DNA from: Rhea pennata
Taxonomy: Eukaryota > Chordata > Aves > Rheiformes > Rheidae
DNA: 64,000 bases
Assembly (NCBI RefSeq): GCF_028389875.1
Contig: NC_084668.1
Location: forward strand, 21,257,493-21,321,492
Direction: 5' to 3'
Below, piece by piece: positions 10,665 to 28,168 of the stretch; the first letter of the stretch is position 1, and every line of letters starts with the position of its first letter. Under the pieces are notes generated by a model. That model saw only the letters and a list, made by a program, of their open reading frames with translations. It was not told where the DNA came from and made no database searches. A program made the position numbers and the translations under genes.

Positions 10665-13346
10665 GTAAATAAGCATGCAAAGGGTGAAGAAACTAATTTT
10701 AGGCATTATCATTCACCATCAGTGTGTTGTACAATAATGAATAATGTGTTTATAATCGAAGGATGAAATAACATAAGACTAACAAACTTTTCTTAACTTT
10801 TGCTGTCTGTCTCTCCTCTTGTCTCAGCAATCTTTTATCATCTTCCCTTTCCAAGGGCATCGCCTTTGAGTGATGTGCTGAATGTGTGCCTAACATATAC
10901 TGACATGTTGAGTTTTGAGGCCTTTTTTGCTGAGGTAAATACTGCATTAGAACTGGTACCATAAAAGATTACATAAAATCATTACTGTTGCATTTGAAAA
11001 ATACTAACATGTTAGAAAATGTGCGCAATAGGCATCTGATTTTTAATGCTTGCAAATAATGCAACATGCTCTTAACTAAGATAGTGTTGCCTGCATAATA
11101 TAGCTATAAAGATAAAATAATGTTCATTTTATACACAGTTGTTTTTATTTTATTAAAGCAGAAAATGTGAATTACAACAAAATCAACTATGTTTGGGTGG
11201 GATTCCTATTTGAGTAAAATTACTGAAACAGTTTACAAAATACCATATATTTTTTTAAAATTTGTGATACTTCCTGCTGGATGATTTTTACCTATTGATA
11301 CAGCCCTACTCTGAATTAAGTTAGCAAACCCATATATTATCTGAAGCCTGAGTAGAGCATCACTAAGGAGCTGAGCCAAAGTCACTGAATTCCCTTCAAA
11401 AAAACTGAGCCTGTTTATTTTTTTCCTATTGAAATATATGAAAATAGAACATATACTTTTTTCTCATGGTGCATGTATTATATGAAAAATGATATTAAAA
11501 TAGTATTTAGATTACAAAAGCACTCGAAAATTAGAAAATAATACACTTGCTGTTACTTGATAAACCTTATTATTTTTCCTTTGTGCATCTATTCTGAGCT
11601 CTCAATATGGATGGGATCCTGTGGGAAAACTAGATGTCACCATAGTTTTGAATTAGCCATTTGCAATACATGAACAGAATACAGATGCTTAACCAGTAAT
11701 GAAAATGGCAGAAAAAAGCTAATTAGTGCCTTACCTGCATAACTTTTAAATAGCAAGCTTGCCTTTGGGTCCCCAGTTCTGTGCTCTGTGAAAAGAAGGA
11801 TGCTACCTGAGCTCATGCTAGAAGATAAAAGCAGAGTTAAGCATGAGTAACTTGTGATCCTGTAAAATGAACAGTCCGACTGTGGTCTAGCAAAAGATGT
11901 TAAGTATAGAGTTCATGTTAAGATCTTTAAAGTCAGTAGAAATACCCAGTAGTAGTAGAAATACTCAGTTTCCTGTAGGATCAAGCCATTAGGTGTCATT
12001 TTGGATCTCTTCTATCTGACAAATAGTGATTATTTTAAATAATAGACCAGCCTTATCTCAAATGATTTCCTAGAACTGTTCACATGATTAATTTTCATGA
12101 AGATGAGTATTTGGTTCCACTATTCAATCCTGGAAGTTCCTGTGGGACAAACCTCTCCAAACCCCAACAAAGTGATCTTTACACTTCCACTTTAATAATC
12201 CCTCTTTTTCTTTGCTCTGCTTCTCTATTGACTGTCGCCTTTCAAGGTGCAACACGCACAACCAGCTATCCAACTAAAGTCTAACAGTGAACTAGTAAGA
12301 CAGTTTTCAGTTTTCCAGGAGACATCTACCTTCTTTTTTGTCTTCCCCAATTACCTTATATCATTCCATACTATCACAAAGCTTGATTCTTTTCTTTTCT
12401 CTCTCTTTACACTCAAAATACTTCCGTACCTAAGAATATTAATTTAAGTGAATTTTTATGGTTAGCTGCCACAACCAATCTCAACAACAACAAAATCTGT
12501 GCTTAGACAACTAGGAGACATGTAAAAACGTTGGTTAGAATTCAATATCTGGTCCATTTGGGAAATAAACTGAAGCTAAATTTCAAGATTTCTATTTCAT
12601 GATCAAGAATTCTTTTGGGCTTTTTGGTTTGTTTTTGATAGTGGATATTCTTTTTACAAGTTCTAGATTATTTTGAAGATACCTGATTTCTCTTTCAATA
12701 TTTTTCTCAGCTCTCATTAAGGATAGTAGAGATATGTGGTAACTAGAGCTGTAGTTATAAAATCGACACCACTTTTCTGTCTTGATTTATGAATTGCTAC
12801 AAAATCAGTATCAGCAGACAAACTGAAAATAGATACAATGCTGTAACGGACCAAATTTTCTACTGATGTCATCAGGCTTTTCTCTGCTGGTGTCAGTGAA
12901 GATGTATCTATTTCAACAGCTATTTGATCCACTCTTTGTATGTGCCTGCTAGTACAGTTTTCAAAGCAACTCATAAATTAAGACAGAACAGCAGCATAGC
13001 CCAACTGATTGTCCATTATCTCCTCCTCTCTTCTGCCCCTTACTGGTATAGAATAAACCTTCTACGTATGCTTTGTAGTTTAGAGAAAACTACTTTCCTT
13101 TACAATTAATTACGTTTCATAAAAGAAAGGCTTTGATATAGTTAGCTCACATTGTGACTGTAGCTAACTCAATCTTGAAAATTAATGAAACAATCAGATC
13201 TCAAAATTAAAATGGCAAAAATAGACAAAGACCACCACTCTGAGTGTAGCAAAACATATTTAACATGGACTGATAAAACTAAATCATAGTATTTGGCTAC
13301 AGTCTTTTTAATATCCATAACATAACTTTTTAATATTTGATTCTAG
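10665..13346 (+). other. XIRP2: XIRP2 intron between the giant exon and the dual-frame LIM exon
   Basis: This 2682-nt AT-rich intron starts GTAAAT and ends TTTGATTCTAG. The stop TAA at 10670-10672 lies just inside it and would terminate transcripts that retain the intron (tail S-G-K). No repeats or further exons are recognised. The small open frames at 12.1-13.1 kb have no XIRP2 similarity and are treated as chance. Confidence 0.85.
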
Positions 13347-16061
<2,715 letters not shown>

Positions 16062-16534
16062 AACAGCTACGTGATAAAGCAACACTTGTCCCATGTGGTA
16101 AAATGTTATTTATGTCTGCACTTAATGGTTTAGGCATTTATTCAGCCCAGTTATTTTATAGTCCTTCTTAAAGGATTAAATATCCAGAGATTGTATATGA
16201 AGATTTGTATTATATACTGTCAATTACTCAGACTTTACTTACTTAGTTTACATTTACAGCAAGTAAGAGGTAAAAATGAGCACTTTTTCTCATTTTTCTC
16301 AAGTTATGAAAACAACTTGTATTTCTATGTTGCAAGAAACAATATGACTGTCCTTCTGCAACATAGTAATTCAATTTTATTCCTTATCATTAAGAGGTGA
16401 AGCACCTGGTGTGCACAAAATGATAAAAAGTACTTCCACAACTATTTTTTTCATTTATTATTATTATCATAACTAAATGAGCTGTTGCTCCATGACATTT
16501 TATTTACATTTGTTTTGTTAGTTTATACTAGATG

Positions 16535-16535
<1 letters not shown>

Positions 16536-16572
<37 letters not shown>
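16536..16572. repeat. (TTA)n microsatellite in the XIRP2 3' UTR
   Basis: Thirty-seven nucleotides of uninterrupted TTA repeat, about 12 units. It is likely length-polymorphic. Confidence 0.97.
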
Positions 16573-16973
16573 GGCGATACCATGCAGTAGGTAGCTTGAA
16601 ATAGACTAGTGACAAATAGTAACCAAAATTGGTTGGCAAGTAGTACTGTTTTGCTATATTTCTAGAATTACTATGGCATTTTATTGCATGACAGAAAAAC
16701 AAGTGTGTAAATTTTAAAGCAAATAGCATAAAAAAAGAGCATCACAGAACACAAACAATACTCAAGATTTGGGAAAACTGGGCAACTAAGATCAGTGATT
16801 GTTTTAATAACTAATTCAAAATCATTTTAACTGAAGCAGCTTACCAGTTTCATATTTAAACTTGTAATAACTTTTGCAGATTTAGCACTGTTGGATTACT
16901 ATCTATTTGCTCTCTTAACATTATTCTAGCTTGCATGAAACAGCAACATATCATTTAACTGTTGACAATGCAT

Positions 16974-17010
16974 AATAAAAAAGCACTTCACAACACGTAT
17001 TTTGTGAAGT
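16974..17010 (+). terminator. XIRP2: Probable XIRP2 poly(A) signal with adjacent hairpin
   Basis: AATAAA lies at 16974-16979. It is followed by a perfect 9-bp inverted repeat (ACTTCACAA at 16985-16993 and TTGTGAAGT at 17002-17010, 8-nt loop) and then a run of T. The T-rich stretch is a reasonable downstream element. This is the first canonical hexamer after the stop with a good downstream context. Use of the site is inferred. Confidence 0.5.
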
Positions 17011-17015
17011 TTTTT

Positions 17016-20000
17016 TTTATGAATATACACACATGGTTTTCCTTAAACAGTTTGTGAAATTCTCCAGGCTAAAATTACTTTAATCTAAGCTTATCGGAGT
17101 GAAAGTAAAGGAAAATGAAAATACGGTTTTCAAAATTATTTCTAAACCACCTGACAGAGACAGCTGTTTGGAATAAGTTACAGTTAGGATAGGCTGACAT
17201 TGAAATACTTAAGAAATTACTGTGCAGATTTCCAGAACAAAATACCTGCTACAGTAGAACACATTGCCCAAAGGAATGTGATTGTGGGTGGGTGGGATAT
17301 CTGCTTATGACTCTTCATCTATATAGAAACACCTACATGGAATATGCAGGCAGAAAAGCTGGATACACTATTCCTCTTTCACAAGAATACTTTGAAGATT
17401 AAATCTTCCTCTTCATACATCAGGCTTTACTCCTCTGTAGTACTCTCAAGCAATGTAAAAAGTATAGGAAAGCTCTTTTAAAATAAATGTTACCAGAAGT
17501 ATATCAGCTTTCACAGAAGGCACTCAGATACCACTGTGTTAAATAACCTTGTAAAAAGGCATTAGTCTATAGATCATAGTGAAGTGAACCTGCTGACAGG
17601 TACATACAAACAAAAGAACAAGAGAAATTCCTACTCTATTCAATTTAATGACAGAAATCTTACAGGCTTCCCACTTACCTTACTTAGTTTGTTTTCCTGA
17701 AAACTCTTACACACAGTCACTCACTAAATTCATTAAAGTTTGTTTGAGAAAATTCTCACCAAAGATATTAGCATTTAGCTAGACATTTTAAAATAATTTT
17801 GGCAAGATATCTTTTGATTTCTCTTTCTCTCATAATTCAGTTATGATAAATTATAAAAACCCAGAAGATTTGTAAATAAAACTAAATGACTTTTCTTTCT
17901 TTGAGTTACTAACGTAACTAAAAATAGTATCAACACAAAATTGCTCCTAAAACAACAAAATATTTCTCAGAAAATACAAACTTTTAAAAAATGATGGAAT
18001 TTGTCTAAAATATTTAGAGCTCCAAATGGATTAATGTTTCAAATCTTCACCTTTCCCCATTATCATTTATTAGAAATAAGGTCAGTTTTGACAACATCAG
18101 TTATGAATAGAGAACAATCTCATGAGGGTGAAGTGATATATGTGTGTCTACATGCGCATACATAGGTGTGATCATGTGAAAGATAATTGTTCAAGTAAAA
18201 AGCTAAAAAAGTTACAATCTTTGTACTATGGTCTTGTGCCAATTTTAATTCTCTGGCATACTCTGATCAAATTAAACTTGTATGCTACAAGTTAGAGGAG
18301 TGAAAGACATCAATTATAATAAAAACTCATTTATTTACACTTAAAAAGATACCTATATTAGAAAATAACCTTATGAAAAACCAAACTTCCTGTTTCTGCT
18401 AAACAAAAGAAGGACAACACCAAAAATAATTCAAAGAAAAAGTAAGTTCGCTTTGGCCAGCAAGAGACTCAAATAAAGGATTTAATGAAATAGCATAGGG
18501 AAATATTTATTCAGAGAGAATAATGCATGGAATCAACATATACAAATGACACAGCACATGGGGCTAGCCTCCCCAGCTATCCTGTGATCAGGATTCTGCT
18601 TAGCATGGAACACAGACAGAGCCTCCCTCTACCAGATTCATTAGCTTTACACTATCTCAGTGGCTGCACATTTTCTTGTCTCTAGTAGTGAGGATGAATA
18701 TCAAAAAAAAATTAAATGATATCATGTGATTACTTCTCTAAAACACAAGCCAAGTTTTCCATCATATCATACTGGAATTCTAATACAAATCATAAGGGTG
18801 GCACCATGCAAACCTGTTTTAGAAAGCTAACAGCCATGGGTAATCAAGAATTATAAAAGAATGTAAATTATCCCCTTTCCCCTAGGAAAAAAATGCAAAA
18901 TGAAGAGTTCTTTATAACTTCAGTCAGGACCTTGAAGTGGGAGTCATCAGAGACAAGATGAGGTTCTAACTCACTGAGATGTGGATGTGTCTTGCTCCCT
19001 TTTCCACAGAAGGCAAAAGAGAGAGGAGATAGGCAGGAGATGCCTGAGTCATCTTAGTGTCTCTATACATCACCCTCACTGAAGTCACACTCTAGTTATG
19101 AATGCATAAAGCAGCTGAAAGCGAGATTGGGATAAAAGTTGCAGTTAGAAGAAAGCAGCCTTACAGATTTTCTTTAAATTAAATGCTAAACGAATACTAG
19201 CTCCTTACCTGGCAAAAAGCCTCATAGCCGATGCACTTCAGGGAAACCACAGAGACTTACAGGAGCTTCTGCTGGTCTTGATGGCTTTAAAAGGAACAGC
19301 ATCCATAAATGCTATACATTTTGTGAGAGGAAGTTGTCATTTTGAGTTTTAACATCTCTAAGCTTAGGCCTTCCTTTAGGCCTTCTAAGTTTAAGTATGT
19401 ACATTAAAGTAATGAGTCATCAGTTTGTAAAAGCCCCACTGTGTGAGGAGAGGTGTGATGGCTCTTGAGAGGGATCATTGTATTGAAACTCCTATTCTCC
19501 CAGGAAGGTAACTTCCTCTGACCAGTACTAAGCTTCATCCTTTACCTCTTGGGCAGGATATCCATCAGGACCTAGGAATGGGGCAGATCCATTTCCAAGA
19601 CAGCTGCAGGCAAGCACTGTAGCAAATAATAGTAATATTTTTGCTATTTCAATTATTTTTTGTAATTGCAACATGATAGCAAAACAGCACTGACAAGCAG
19701 CAGTGAAATTAAACTTCACTGCATCCTTAGTAGAGATTTGCGATCCCACAGGTCTATTTTCACTAGGTATTATCATCTAGTGAAGATATGCTACTGCTTT
19801 TAGAACACAGCAGGGTTCAGTATTCCTCTATACTGAAAAGCACCAATTAGAGAGATTAAAGAGCCTGATTTAATGTCTTGTTAAGGAGCTTCTGCATTGT
19901 TGGATCAGGCCTAGACTTTATAGGACTTCTAAATTTGCAGTCCCTTTGCAACTTCATTAACATAATTGGCAGGAAGACTTAAATAGAGCTACTTAAATTG

Positions 20001-23000
20001 TTTTTATAGATATAGTCTATCAGCTGATCCCTTTGGAATCTTACTAGAGTCAGGGGCATCCTCAAAGCTATAGAGAGACCTAAATAACACTCTTACTATA
20101 CTGCTGAAGTGGACTACTGGGTGAAGGGGCTCCTGAAGGCGAATGCTTCATTACTGCAAAAAGTAGGCTTACCTTGTCTGTTTTCTGCTAAGCATTTATC
20201 TCCATACATATTAATAGGCACATCTACTTTAGTATCTTAAAAGACATTGTGCTCAGCATGGACATTAAAAACATACGCTAAGGATCTCCTTATTCTAACA
20301 CAAAGCAACATTTCTTGCAATGTCTCTCCCATAAATAATTATAGTTCAGCTCTTATTTTCAAGGCACAGGATAATTATCAGAATTACTTGTGTAAGATTT
20401 GGGTCACTTGAGTCAAGTATACCTCCTACCGTTATGTATAATTGCAAAAACATTAACCACCCTGGGTTCACTCACAACAAACAGAAAAACATGAAGTCAA
20501 AAAGGGACAGATTAAAACCTTTGCCTCTTTTCAAGATTTAGCACATCCATTAATAGCTCCCTAAGTTAAATTCCTTGAGTGAACTTTATTGACTTCCACA
20601 AGCCACATTTCACCTTGTATTTGGAATTCATTTGATGATTTTGACATGAAAAGCATTTTAAAATGTTTTAAAGAGAAGATGTGTGTTGAAATAGGAATAG
20701 AACATAAGCAGAGTGATGTTGATTTTAGACTTTCTGAAACATTAAATGACAACTTAATAACAATAGATCAGAGTTTTCAATATAGTCCTTAAACAACACT
20801 GAGGCAGCTGTATACTGCTTCAGGGAGGGATGTGAAAAATTCAAAGACTTACCTCTCCATGGACCTATGGACTACACCAGGAGGGAAAGGAATGCACTGG
20901 AAACACCTCTCTACTTCCCTGCATAAGAGGGGAGAGTGTGGTAGTGAGACAGCAGAGAGAGTAAAGTCTTCAAATATATTACAAATGTGCTTTTCTTTAA
21001 CTGAGTAAATTACAATTTTTTAAAAACAAATTTAAAAAAATCTACTATACATCTGCAGCAGGTAATTTTCAAAAGTTCAACATCTGGTCAAATAAAAAGT
21101 ATTTTTCTTAGAAAAACCTGAAAGGGACATCTGCTTGATAAGAACTAATTTCAGAAACACATTACCTTTTGGCTCACAAAACTGTAATCATTGCTATATA
21201 TAGCCATTTAAAATCACTTTTAGACTGATGTAATGATGCATGTGACCAATGCTGATAGCAAATCAGAACAGGTACCTACAAAAGGGGCCATTTTGCCCAA
21301 CAAAAACTGCATATTCCAAACAGGGAAGAAGGCTGTTTTTCCAGTCAACTTTACTCTAAAATTTTAACCAAGCATTTTATTCCATGATGAAAATCACCTG
21401 TTAGCAAAATGTAAAGATAACTTTTCAGTATAAAAGGTGAAACAGTTAAAAAGTTATGGGTGAATGAAGCTATAGCTCTACATGAGGGATGGAAATTGCA
21501 TTTACGTAGTTTGGTAGATCTGTTTAGATTATGTCATCTTAACTGTAATACTACTGCATGTATTAAAATAATAAATGAATAACTATAAGTAATAGTCTCT
21601 TAGAATATGCTTTCAGCTTCTCTGATCACAGTTAAAAGCTCTATAGGATATTAGACAAAAAGCAAGAAATAGAAAGCTATGAATTCAGTACATACAGCTG
21701 TATACAAAAGATTTATTTGCAGTTCAGTCTTAGGGGTTTTCTACATCTTTCCATAAAGCAAGATTAGAGGGGAAGTAGCATGTATACGCTGTCAAATACT
21801 GAATGTTTGGAATCCTTTCCCTTTATTGTCCTCTGTGAACTGCTGTTCTAATTTTTTGGGGTGGTACTCTTGTACTGAAGGCTACAAATTGAGTCCTGGT
21901 GGCTTTGGTTGGGGAAATTATTTTGCTAAAGTGGACACTGGCTTTTATGTGCCTGGAGAGAAGGTAATGAAAAATAGCTTTAACAGGCTCAGTCAGCTAT
22001 CCATGCTGTCAGTATACCATAAAGCAGAAACAACACAGACTCAGCTTCTTGGGCCAGACTGTAAAGCCAAAAGCTTTTTTCTTCAAAAGAAAGTATTATA
22101 ACAACAACCAAGAATACCTTTTTCTGTTCTAGGGAGACACTACAATATGAATATTTGGCAAACTATATATGGCAAACTATATTTGAAAATACTAATGTTA
22201 TAAAATAACATACTGCAAAGTGCACTGGTACTGAAAACTTTTGTTAGAGAAAGTATATGTGCACTGTAGACAGCAAGACAGCAAAAGGGGGAAAATTTGA
22301 ATAGGAATAATTTAATTCACTTGTGAAAGCGTCTGTATAAAAATCCAGCTCTACAAAATTTTACTGAATGGCTTCCAATTAATTCAGTAAGGATGGTATT
22401 AAGTCTTCAGACACTTCTGTTCCATGATGACATTTCATCAACACCCCAGAAATTAAATCATTTTCTTCAATCATCTACAAATGTCATCAATATATCCAAC
22501 AGAGAGAGGTGACACAGCAATAAAGAGTATCATACTTCTGTGCTCTGGCTATTTCCATTTGATGAAGTAGATCATTCTGGTCAAGTGTTGTGAAGGAAAG
22601 GTGAAAGGAGCCACGAGGATAATCTCTATTTGCCAGTTCCTCACCATTTCCAGAACTGAGGAGCATCATACCTTCTGTTTATATCATTACTCTCAGGATC
22701 TGAACCACGTTTATCCAAAGCAAAAGACCATCCACACTGTCTCTCAAATGCCTAAGATAAATTATGCATAAATGAAAACAAATTATTTATATGCAAATGG
22801 CTGCCCTAATAAAAAATATATATATATATTTAACTTCTGCATTAACTTGCAAAAACTAACCTCATTTTGTTTGTCTTTCAACTTCTTGGAGAATATTTGC
22901 TGTGGTTACTGCAGGTCTGTCTAGCAAATGCTTGTGGTACCACACTAAGGAACAGCTGTTTCACTGGGGATGTTCAGTGTCATCAGACTATTACTGTGTC

Positions 23001-26000
23001 TTGACAGAGGACACTCAGTAATATGGAACCTTATATGCATTTGTTTGCAGCAGAAGTTTGGATACTCACATTACCCCTGAATAAGACACTAATTGGCATC
23101 AATCTGGATCTGTTCCATTTGGAAACACAAAACCAGGGAATTTCTTTGCTGTCACTAAGAGTATTTAGCTTGTACAGTATCCTGTGCAGAATGCCGGACT
23201 AAAAAGTCCATCTGAAATGATAAGCAACTTGCATGTAAATTGAAGAAACTTTCATTCAGCACCAGAGTGGAATTAGCAAGATCTTCTCCAATAGTTTTAA
23301 ACATATATTCATTGAAAACTTAAGAATTTTTTTCCATATGAAGCCTTGGTTACACAAAAGAAGGTGGCCAATGGATAAAGCTCTGCACATCCTACAACTT
23401 TACTGAACCTTGCTTCTCTTCGTGTGTGTTTGTATTACCACATTTATTGTTACTGGTTCATTATTATGTGATCATAATTAAAAAAAAAATGGACCATAAT
23501 TCACAGAGACATGAAATACGGTCAAACAGATAACCTTAATTTTACCATTTGCTAACTTATGAATGCTTGATTTTGCATCTTTGATGGTCAATCATCTGCT
23601 GAAAACACACATATCTCTATGCCAAATATAATTACAATGGTCGATTGCTGAGTTATTCTGGAAATCTGAATCCACTTGAATGTTTTGAAAACTTTTTGAA
23701 GTCCAGTACCAAAATACTACGTTTTCTCAACTTCCAGACTTTATACCACTAGGAATGCTTTCTCCCAATGGGTTGAGAACATGATTCAAATGTCGGAAGG
23801 ACCCAAAATTCTAGAATTTTCAAAATGTACCTAGGATTATTCTTATTTAACCATCACAAAATGCTATAGTGTAGCAAAAAATGCACGAGTATCTATCTGG
23901 CATGACTTCTGTGAATGACACACACCTACTCTGAGTAATATTACCCTGCTAATCCATAATGCTAAAATCTCTGTGTTATTCTATCCCACAGAGTCATGTA
24001 TTTGTCTTAATTACAGGAAAAGGTAATGCCATTCTAGTAATAGTCTTGCATACTTTTAATTTAAAAAAGTTGTTTTCAACTGATTATAATTTTATCTAGT
24101 GTTATCTATTTGGGTTGAAGCTTTCTCAGTGTAGAAAATTAGAATGATTTCTTTTTAAAGCGTTTACCAGAAAGACTTCCTCCATTTCCACAAAGAACGT
24201 TTGGTAAGAGGATAGCATTCTGCTTATGCCAAAATATATTTTTCAGCTGTTTTATTAAGAATAAACCTAAATCAGTCTAGTGCCTCAATTTTGATATGGT
24301 TATATTTTGTCTACATTTGCAATATAGTTTTCAGTTTCACTATCTCACTTTTTACAGTATAGACCATGCTCTGGCAATAAACAGCCAGGAGAATGTTTTT
24401 ATCAGGACTTATTTCTGAAGTGCTACAGCAGCTGGAAGATATGTAGGGATTATAATAAATAAGGTCTAAGATCATATTTTTAATAATTCAATAAAACATT
24501 AAATAATTAGGCAAGTATCAGGAAACATCCATGCTGTGCTCTGAATACGTTGAGAGTCCTATGAAAAACAGTATTGCAATCACATAATTAAAGAACGTAT
24601 CAGCTAGCATGACTTCAGGCTTTCTGACTTTCAAACTTAATGTTCTTTTAATGCGTGTAATACATGAGTATCATATGTCTGTATGTGTATAAATAGATAG
24701 ATACTCATGTATACATAAATAGAACCACAAGCAATCAGCAAATTACTGTAACACCAGTTACGTATATATAGAACTAGCAAGCTCAGTACCACGGAATTGC
24801 TTCATAATTTGGTGGCTTCGCTTTCGTGTTTTCATTCCTTCTATCCATCCACTCCATTTTTTATTTTATCATTTCTCTATTTGTACTGGAGTCACAACTC
24901 TTTGGGGCTGATACTATATGTAACTTTTTCTTCCAGACAATGATCAAAAACATATGATAAAATATTCCTAATGCAGTTCTTCTATTTTTACTCTCATTAA
25001 ATTCTAGCAGCAATGTCCTCAGCCCCTTCTCAGGCAGATATCCTTACCTCTGTGGATACCACTACAGAAACATGGGAATAATTTTTCTTATGATGCTATT
25101 CACTATAAATAAGTGTGACAGAACCATGCCTGTGTGTCAATCATAAAATAATGCAGTTAAGAAAATTCCAACATTTTGCAGTGCTAGTCCCAGAGGATGT
25201 GCATCCTGACCTCCGGTAGACATATCCTGGAGAAAATGGAATCTAATGTTACATCATGACCCTCTCTGTCGGTCACATTCCCTTGCTGGTAAGCAAATCA
25301 GGTCCTTATTAGGATCAAGCTCTCTGATTTATGAATAGCAATTGCCAGATTATCCTGAGAGCCTTAAAAACAAAATTGCATGCAAAATTATAAAATAAGT
25401 GAAAACATTAATCATGATTAAACAGAACCACATTGATTTTTGCCAGCTGAATTCAGCCACCAACTGTGATCTGAAGGCTCTTCTCTCTTGGTTGATCTAG
25501 TTCAGAGCTTGATTAATTTCTTTTTAATTAATTTCTTATGGAGTTGCGTAAATGTTTGTCAAAACAGATGATCCACCACAAAATAAAATATGGTGTAAAG
25601 TACAGTAAAATCTCTAATACATTAAAAGCAAAGATTAAAAAAAATCCTTAAATTGACTGGACCAATGAATAAAAAGAATGATGTTCATTCTCTTTCCTGG
25701 TCACATGCATACTAAGGAGAACTGCTTGGATCAGAAAACATGCTCGAATAACCACCCCTTAATCAACACAAAAGGGCTACCTTATATCACTCAAGGCAAT
25801 CACAGAGAGATATATATTTATGGAGTCTTTAAATGCTTCTAAGTATATCCATTATGTTCTCCTTAGTGACATTGCTATGAAGGACACTATATAAATGGAA
25901 GCAGTACTTGCAACTGATCACTTCAGATAAACAAACATCCTGATGGACTCACCAAGCATGCAAAAAAAGTTGCCTTGCTCTGTTTATGAAGAGACTCATT

Positions 26001-27035
26001 CTCTTCAAATGACATAACACATGGTAGATAAATCTTAAAATGAAAGAAGGAAATATGTCTTCATGTAGCGTGAAATCATAATGCAGAATGCACTTTTCTA
26101 GAAGACACAATGTGAGAAAACTCTTTGGGTCAAGGACCTTGTTTTTTCATTTGCCTGTACAGCACCTACCACGTAACTGTGTGATTTGTATCACTCTCAT
26201 ATACATCCATGTAATCAGCAAAAGAGTTAGAAAATGAGGCTGAATAATGTTGTGGCAAATTATAATGCATTTAAAAATAATTAATCAAATGTACCTCACA
26301 CACATGCATACAGGCTACCAGAAAAAGGAAAACAGTTGAAAACTGGAAGGGAATGAAATCTACTACTGCAGTGGATCAGTCTCATCAGAATAAGATTTGC
26401 ATTTAAAGGTTGCTATGAAAGGAAACAACCTGAAAGTCATGCCCTTTAACAGCACTGGCAGTTCTGAACTCAGCACAGATGAGAGTACCAGCATCTGGTA
26501 CAACTGCAAGGCATTCTGACTGTAAAGAGTATCCAATTCTAACTTTAACAATAAATTTGTTCAATATGATGTAACTAACATAAATATGTAACACTTGCTT
26601 ATCACCAGATTCACCAAAGCGCTACACTACATCATTGTGTTAGAGTCCTGAACACTGCTTTCTACGTAGAATAACTAACTACTTGTTACTGTTATATGTG
26701 CAAGACTATGATTGTACCACATAAAAAAAAGTAAAATAAATTAGCTAGACACCCGGACCATTACAGAAAATGGTGTCACAGCTACACCTAGCAAAACAAA
26801 AGCTAGAAGGTCAAGAAGAGTTCAGATAGACCAAGCCTGTCAAGCTCTGAGGCCTTTCAAACTCACTAGTTTGAATAGGCTTACGGCCTATTACTAGCAA
26901 TGGCAATACCGTACTACACATCTCCACGGCGACACCACTACCTGAGCCTGTGTTTTCTGTCAACTGCAACACTCTCCGGCTCTTTACGCCTGCTGCTTTC
27001 CGCAAGAGCGATGAACCACTGATTTCCTTTACTAT
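17016..27035. other. Intergenic, no gene recognised
   Basis: About 10 kb of AT-rich sequence between the XIRP2 end and the CpG island. Open frames are all short, show no recognisable protein family and have no splice context. Only short AT microsatellites are evident (for example near 22,810). Muscle enhancers of XIRP2 or conserved non-coding elements could lie here but cannot be told from one sequence. Confidence 0.7.
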
Positions 27036-27709
27036 GGAGTTGCTCCGGTGAGGAGCGCAGGCAGGGGGCGAAAAGCCCCAGGAGCAGCGGGGGGCGGTTG
27101 CACCCCGCTGCGGGGCTGAGCGCGGCGGCTCCCCTCAGGCACCGCGCGCGCGGCGGGCCGGGCCGGGCCGGGGCGGGGCCGCGCGCGCTCTCCTCGCGCG
27201 GCGGAGGCGGTTGCAGCCGTTACAGCCGTTAACGGCGCTGCAGCCCAGGAAAGGACGGCGGCAGTACCCGCTGCCGCCTGCGGGGCTTCGGGCTGCACGT
27301 TTTCAGCCCGAACAGATTCCACAGAAAAACTGAATCCCTTTACCATTTTTTTTAACAATTGAGATGCTGCGCTTTAAACAAAGCGTCTCGCCGTGAAGTT
27401 TGACGCTAGTGCGAACAAAACAAACGACGACACACGTTTCTCCACCTGAAACAACGGCCCTCAGCCCCTCTCCAGTTTTCCGGAGCAGCTGAGGAAGGGC
27501 GAGAGAAGCTGGCCCCACCACACCCGTTGCCGTCGCCAGCAGCCACCAACGGGGCTGCAGCAAGTGCCAGCGAGACCGAGAGCCCGGCCCCGGCGCGGGG
27601 CCCACGGGCGCACCCCAGCTCCTCGCCACCCGCGGCGACCCCCGCCACCCGCCGCTCCCCCCTCCCGGAAACGCCGCTGCCGCAGGGGCGAGCTCCGATT
27701 GGCCCCGGC

Positions 27710-27948
27710 CCGCCTCACCTTCCCGCCTCCTCGGAGCTGCGCGGGCGGCGATAGGCTGCCGGCGGTTGCCAGTCAGAGAGGGCGAGTCCCACCGGCGCCG
27801 GGCTGCGCTCCCGCGAGGCGGGCGCTGCTGCCGGGCGTCGCGGCGGCTGGTGCGGAGCAGTGATGCCGGCTGCGGGGAGGCGGGCGGCAGCGGCAGCCCG
27901 GCGCGGACCAGCGTGCGGCCAGGCAGGCGAGGGCGGCGAGTGCGGCCG
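27710..27948 (+). other. Candidate non-coding first exon ending at a strong donor
   Basis: A good donor, GGCCG|GTAAGGTC, has GT at 27949-27950 in the middle of the CpG island, downstream of the CCAAT box at about 27,700. A transcript starting at roughly 27,720-27,800 and spliced here would be a 5'-UTR exon, plausibly of B3GALT1. The start is not determinable from the sequence, and a weaker alternative donor (GTTG|GTAGGA) lies near 28,652. Confidence 0.35.
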
Positions 27949-28168
27949 GTAAGGTCCGGCCGCGGGGACGGCGGATGGCTGCCTCTGTGCGCCTCTGTAG
28001 CGGCTGTGCTGGCGGCGCTGCCGGCCGCGCCGGGCGGCGGCAGCAGCGGCGCGGGCGGGCGAGATGCCGCGGGCGGGCGGGGGTCGCCGCCCCTCGCCGT
28101 GCCCTTCGGCGGGAGCGCGGCGCGGCGGTGCCGGCCGCCCCTCGGGCGGGAACTTCGGTGCCGCCGCC

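Larger units (their letters stand above)
16062..17015 (+). other. XIRP2: XIRP2 3' UTR (inferred extent)
   Basis: Non-coding AT-rich sequence follows the TAA at 16061. The first convincing polyadenylation signal is AATAAA at 16974-16979, followed by a T-rich element at 17000-17018. The end is inferred, and longer UTRs using later signals are possible. The segment contains a TTA microsatellite at 16536-16572. Confidence 0.6.
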
